From Engraulis encrasicolus (taxonomy: Eukaryota > Chordata > Actinopteri > Clupeiformes > Engraulidae), in assembly GCF_034702125.1 (NCBI RefSeq), contig NC_085868.1, forward strand, positions 23,040,776 through 23,104,775: a stretch of 64,000 nucleotides of DNA, read 5' to 3'. The number at the start of each line of letters is the position of its first letter. Position 1 is the first letter of the stretch. The notes below the pieces were generated by a model. That model did no database searches and was not told the origin of the DNA. It saw only the letters and a list, made by a program, of their open reading frames with translations. Both the position numbers and the translations under genes were made by a program. Positions 31,112 to 64,000 of the stretch are shown one piece after another.

Positions 31112-31305
31112 AAAAAGTATTTGTTTGGGGCTTTTTGCCTTTTATTATTACAGGACAGAATGAGGGTAGACCGGAAATGACTGGGAGAGGGAGATGGGGG
31201 AGGATTGGGAAATGACCCTGTCCGGACTTGAACCGGGGTCCCCGAGGGTGGGCATGCAAGCCCAAGTGTGGGGGGCTTAGTGTGCTGCGCCACAATGCCC
31301 CCCTG
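31112..31305 (-). mobile_element. tRNA-derived SINE, copy 1
   Basis: Read on the minus strand, CCGGTTCAAGTCC is a pol III B box. The 3' part (plus strand GGGGCTTTTTGCCTTTTATT and ACAGGACAG) is shared with copies at 44185, 48112, 57500, 58615 and 58905. Confidence 0.7.
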
Positions 31306-31618
31306 CAATACCTTTTCTTTGACCATATCCTACACAGTGTGCCTTCAAGGTACACTGGGGTCAAAGACCTGCAGAATGGCATTGTCATTCAGTGTAACGG
31401 ATGCCTTCTGCTGACTGTAACTGTAAAAAACATGACTCTTTTTATTTATTTATTGTTACAGGGAATTCATGAAAGCCCCGGCTGTCATCCATCCACTTGA
31501 AACAATTTAAAAATCATGTTCTTTTGCAGTTACAGTCGGCGGAAGGTGTCCGTAACACTGAATGACAAAGACGTCTTTGACCCACTGGTATTTTCACTGT
31601 GTGTACTTTAGGACCAGC

Positions 31619-61152
<29,534 letters not shown>

Positions 61153-61253
61153 CTGGGATGGGGACGTGAGAGGGGGGAGGAGGAGGAGGGCAACAAAAAA
61201 AAATTGAATTTGAATAAGTGTGTTAAAAATGTCTAGTGCCAAAGGTCGTCTGG

Positions 61254-61386
61254 TGTGCGTTTCTCGAAAGCGTAGTTGTTAGCCAGTTAGTAACTTGGGA
61301 AGTTGCCAATGGGAAATTGCATTGCATTGCAGACAACAAAGTAGCTAATGAAGTTAGCAGCTATGGTTTCGAGAAATGTACCCCTG
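61254..61386. mobile_element. TTTCTCGAAAG-family MITE, copy 2
   Basis: GTGCGTTTCTCGAAAGCG and GGTTTCGAGAAATGTACCCC are inverted. It shares its interior with 49388-49517. Confidence 0.75.
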
Positions 61387-61446
61387 GTGCGTAAGGTCAT
61401 CCTTCACACTATAGAGACATGGAGAGATAGTGAGATGTGGTGGTAC

Positions 61447-61849
61447 TAGGGATGCACCGATACACATTTTTTCACTTCCGATCCGATCCTGACATCTAAA
61501 TTTGGATATCTGCCGATACCGATATTACTCCGATCCAATACCAAAACCACATAAATGCACGGATTTCAACTTCAGGTAGGCCCAAGTTGACTATTTGGTC
61601 AGAAAATGAAGACAGAAGAACAGGAAACCAATTAATAGGCTAACTAAAAAGTAACAAGTAAAAAAGTAACAATCCCATCCTGAAAACTGAAATGCAAGTG
61701 TTATGACTTCAAATTAACATTACACCTGGCTCAATGTCAGTACTGGGAAAATTCCGATACTTTAGGAAAATTCCGATCCGATCCGATCTCTGAATTATGT
61801 TGATATCTGAACCCGATACCGATACACCGATACCGATATCCCATCCCTA
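61447..61849. mobile_element. hAT-like element with perfect 8-bp duplication GGTGGTAC
   Basis: The ends TAGGGATGCACCGATA and CCGATATCCCATCCCTA are inverted. GGTGGTAC occurs at 61439-61446 and 61850-61857. CCGATACCGATA blocks occur at both ends; 403 bp, non-coding. Confidence 0.9.
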
Positions 61850-61857
61850 GGTGGTAC

Positions 61858-62060
61858 TGCCGTCGCCGTGTGGCCGATCCTGCCCACCTGAGATAAGAGA
61901 GGAAGTAGAAGGGGAGGCAGAAAATGGTGATGTGAAAATAGGTTACGTGTGAAGCTAGTGTTTCAGGTCGAGCTGCACAGTCCACACCCATGAAGAGTAT
62001 GTGCGGGTGACTTAGGGATCCTGCCCACCTTTGTTAGGACAAAAGATGAGGACAAGGAGG
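61858..62060 (-). repeat. Echoes of the opsin penultimate-exon 5' edge
   Basis: GCCGTCGCCGTGTGGCCGAT then CCTGCCCACCTGAGATAAGA (61858-61900), and GGATCCTGCCCACCTTTGTT (62018-62037), resemble the exon edge GGATCCTGCCCACCTGGGAT at 61140-61159 and the purine-rich intron after it. Confidence 0.7.
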
Positions 62061-62291
62061 AGGGAGATGGAAAAACGGGATTTTAATATGTGGGTGTTAA
62101 TCTAGTGCGTGAGTTGGCACTGCACAGTCTCTAAGAGGATATCATAATTAATACCATCTTTGGGCGGCCAACTGGTGAGTGCTGCCCAGTTGATTGTTCA
62201 GACTGTGTAAGAAAACTGAGGTCTTCCTGCACTGTCTATATCCAGTTTTCAAACCTTCACAGGAACCCAAGGGGGCTAGCAGATGCGACAT

Positions 62292-62556
62292 CAGGGCTGG
62301 ACTGAGACGGGAAAAAAACACCTGGGCATTTTTGGCTTCAACTGGCCCCTCACACATACAAGCTATGTTCATATTATATCCTGCTTGACTCAGTCTACTG
62401 TCTATATTTAATATGGACCATCAGCTGCCCCCATTAAACTGTGATTTAGTCCATAAGAAAAACGCAAACAAACAAAAAAAATAACAGAATCAGCCCCTGG
62501 CGACTGTCAGCCCACCAGGAAAACGCCCTGTGTGCCAGATTACTAGTCCATCCCTG
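62292..62556. mobile_element. Possible hAT-like element
   Basis: CAGGGCTGGACTGAGAC and ATTACTAGTCCATCCCTG are partly inverted. No clear target duplication. Confidence 0.45.
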
Positions 62557-62579
62557 TGCAATGAAAAGTGCAGTTGGAC

Positions 62580-63190
62580 AGAGGAATGGGGGAGAGAGAT
62601 TTGAAGGCGTGATTTGAATAACTATCCTCACAGCTTGTGAAGAAGGACTGCTACCCCTGAGAGTCTGAGATATGACTTTGACTTTTGAGTTTGTTCTGTT
62701 GTGTGAGAGAGTGGGCCTCACACTTACACTTCTCACCTCATCAGTTGGGGGAAGTATCTCACTTTGGAGGGCTCTCAAACCCTAGTCCGAGTGTCAGGGG
62801 AGGCGAAATGAGATTTAGGCCTTAGCTGTTCTCACAGTTTGCGAGAGACAGCCATACCCGGGAGACTTAGATTATTGTGTTTGTGAATTTTGGAGGGTAG
62901 CGACGGTGGAACTGCTAATAACACTTCTGACGTCAACACTCCTCCGAGTGGTGCTTCACATTGGAGATCACTTTAAACCAAGTCCGACAGTTAAGAAAGG
63001 AGAAATGGGATTTATCCTTAACTTTTCTCACAGCTTGTGAGAGACTGACGTCACTGATAAACGTCAGTGGATATTGCAGGCAGCTATTGCAGCTTCTACT
63101 GTGTTTAGTTAGTCTACTCTGCTGGCTAAATCTTGGAGAGGCAACATCTGTGCCAATACTTCTGACTGTTGTGTTCACACAGGATTTTAG
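62580..63190. repeat. Three diverged ~220-bp tandem units
   Basis: CTCACAGCTTGTGA, CTCACAGTTTGCGAGAGA and CTCACAGCTTGTGAGAGA (about 62627, 62832, 63027) each follow GATTTGAA/GATTTAGG/GATTTATC, and ACACTTCT with a GGAG/CACTTTRRA block recurs between them. Non-coding. Confidence 0.6.
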
Positions 63191-64000
63191 AAATTAGGGG
63201 ATCCACTTATCTAAAGAGATTCCTTTTATTCATTAATTAATAATATTTGTCATTAACGGCTTCAGTCAATTAGCTGAAGTAAATATGTGGAAAGATTGGA
63301 ATTTCTGAACCTGTATGTCTACCTTATTGTGTTATTGCAGCATATTATAGAGTATGGGTGTTACAATATTTTACTAACGTGATGATAAAGTGCCGATCTA
63401 CAAAGGGATTGACAATGCAAGGTCTTAGGTCTTGTGAAATTGGCACAAAACCATCAAAGTGTGGAAATTTATTCAGTTACTGTGAAACACATCGCATACC
63501 ACATACACTGTGTACTGTGAAATTGGCTGTATGAATAAACTTCTCTTGCTTTGCTTTATGTACGACTGGTGTCAAAACTGGTATTGAAAATAAATTCAAA
63601 ATGGCTGTGAGGTATTGTTCCACATCTGATCCCACAAGGGCATCAGGGTAAGAAACTGAGTAACAACACGAGCAGTATTTCTGGACTGAATAAAAGTGAA
63701 ATGGAAAGTTTTAAACTTTGGCAGTAAAACACATTTTTTTTCTTTCCATTATTTAACACAATTACGTAACCATCGGTGACACATCAGGACAAGTGTATCA
63801 TTACTTGCAGACTTGTAAATGTCACGCACTTAAAGGACATCTCTGAATAAAAGGCAAGGGACACCACCTGAGTATGTGCTGCCCAAAATAAAACCACATG
63901 TATAACCTGCAGGCTATAACAGGCATGATTCCGGAGTTTGGGCGTACTAGAAAATGAGAAAATGAGTTAATTACAGACCGCATTAAAAAAAAAAATCTTG
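63191..64000. other. Opsin intron to window edge, nothing recognised
   Basis: AT-rich intron. No opsin exon found here on the minus strand. Confidence 0.45.

Noticed and set aside
31562..31618. Upstream in-frame ATG at 31562 as the st6gal1 start
   Set aside because: An acceptor at 31610-31611 separates it from the ATG at 31619. The upstream residues do not look like a type II N terminus.
62446..62778. Minus-strand frame as an upstream opsin exon
   Set aside because: No transmembrane or opsin motif, and the region is a diverged tandem repeat.

Overview
This window is nuclear DNA from a ray-finned fish, almost certainly a teleost. The coding parts are spread over long introns with GT..AG splice sites. 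One gene is an opsin of the TMT (teleost multiple tissue) group. The rest is dense in fish-type repeats: Tc1/mariner copies, hAT and piggyBac-type non-autonomous elements, tRNA-derived SINEs, a Penelope-like element, an L1/Tx1-type LINE, and long CA, GA, TCTG and AAAG microsatellites. Nothing in it looks bacterial or viral.

Three protein-coding genes can be read. (1) 79-5476, plus strand: the last five coding exons of a coiled-coil gene matching LRRFIP1 (LRRFIP2 is the alternative); its 5' exons lie left of the window. (2) 31619-54346, plus strand: a complete five-exon coding sequence (433 codons) for a Golgi beta-galactoside alpha-2,6-sialyltransferase, best called st6gal1, with L, S and VS sialylmotifs. 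(3) 61152-49822, minus strand: the last two coding exons of a TMT opsin, including TM6, TM7, the retinal-binding lysine and the cytoplasmic tail; its 5' exons lie right of the window.

The sialyltransferase and the opsin are interleaved on opposite strands. The opsin's last exon lies inside sialyltransferase intron 4, and the sialyltransferase's last exon lies inside the opsin's last intron. Both primary transcripts therefore share at least 49.8-54.3 kb in antisense.

Layout: 0-6 kb, lrrfip1 3' end with a piggyBac-type MITE and a broken Tc1 copy in its introns. 6-16.8 kb, repeats only, including a 1.07-kb palindrome inserted at a TA inside an old Tc1 transposase gene. 16.8-19.3 kb, a decayed Penelope-like element ending in a hammerhead-ribozyme-like motif. 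22.6-26.3 kb, a nearly intact 3.4-kb LINE with (TC)n tract on both sides, as expected for a microsatellite-targeting Tx1-group element. 27.9-28.6 kb, another LINE fragment. 29-54 kb, st6gal1. 49.8 kb to the right edge, the opsin with many SINEs and hAT-like copies.

The most unusual pattern is that short sequences spanning exon edges (exon end plus adjoining intron or flank) recur as degenerate tandem copies next to the exon. I see this at the 5' edge of the opsin last exon, at both edges of the opsin penultimate exon, at the 3' edge of st6gal1 exon 4, and at the end of the st6gal1 coding sequence.
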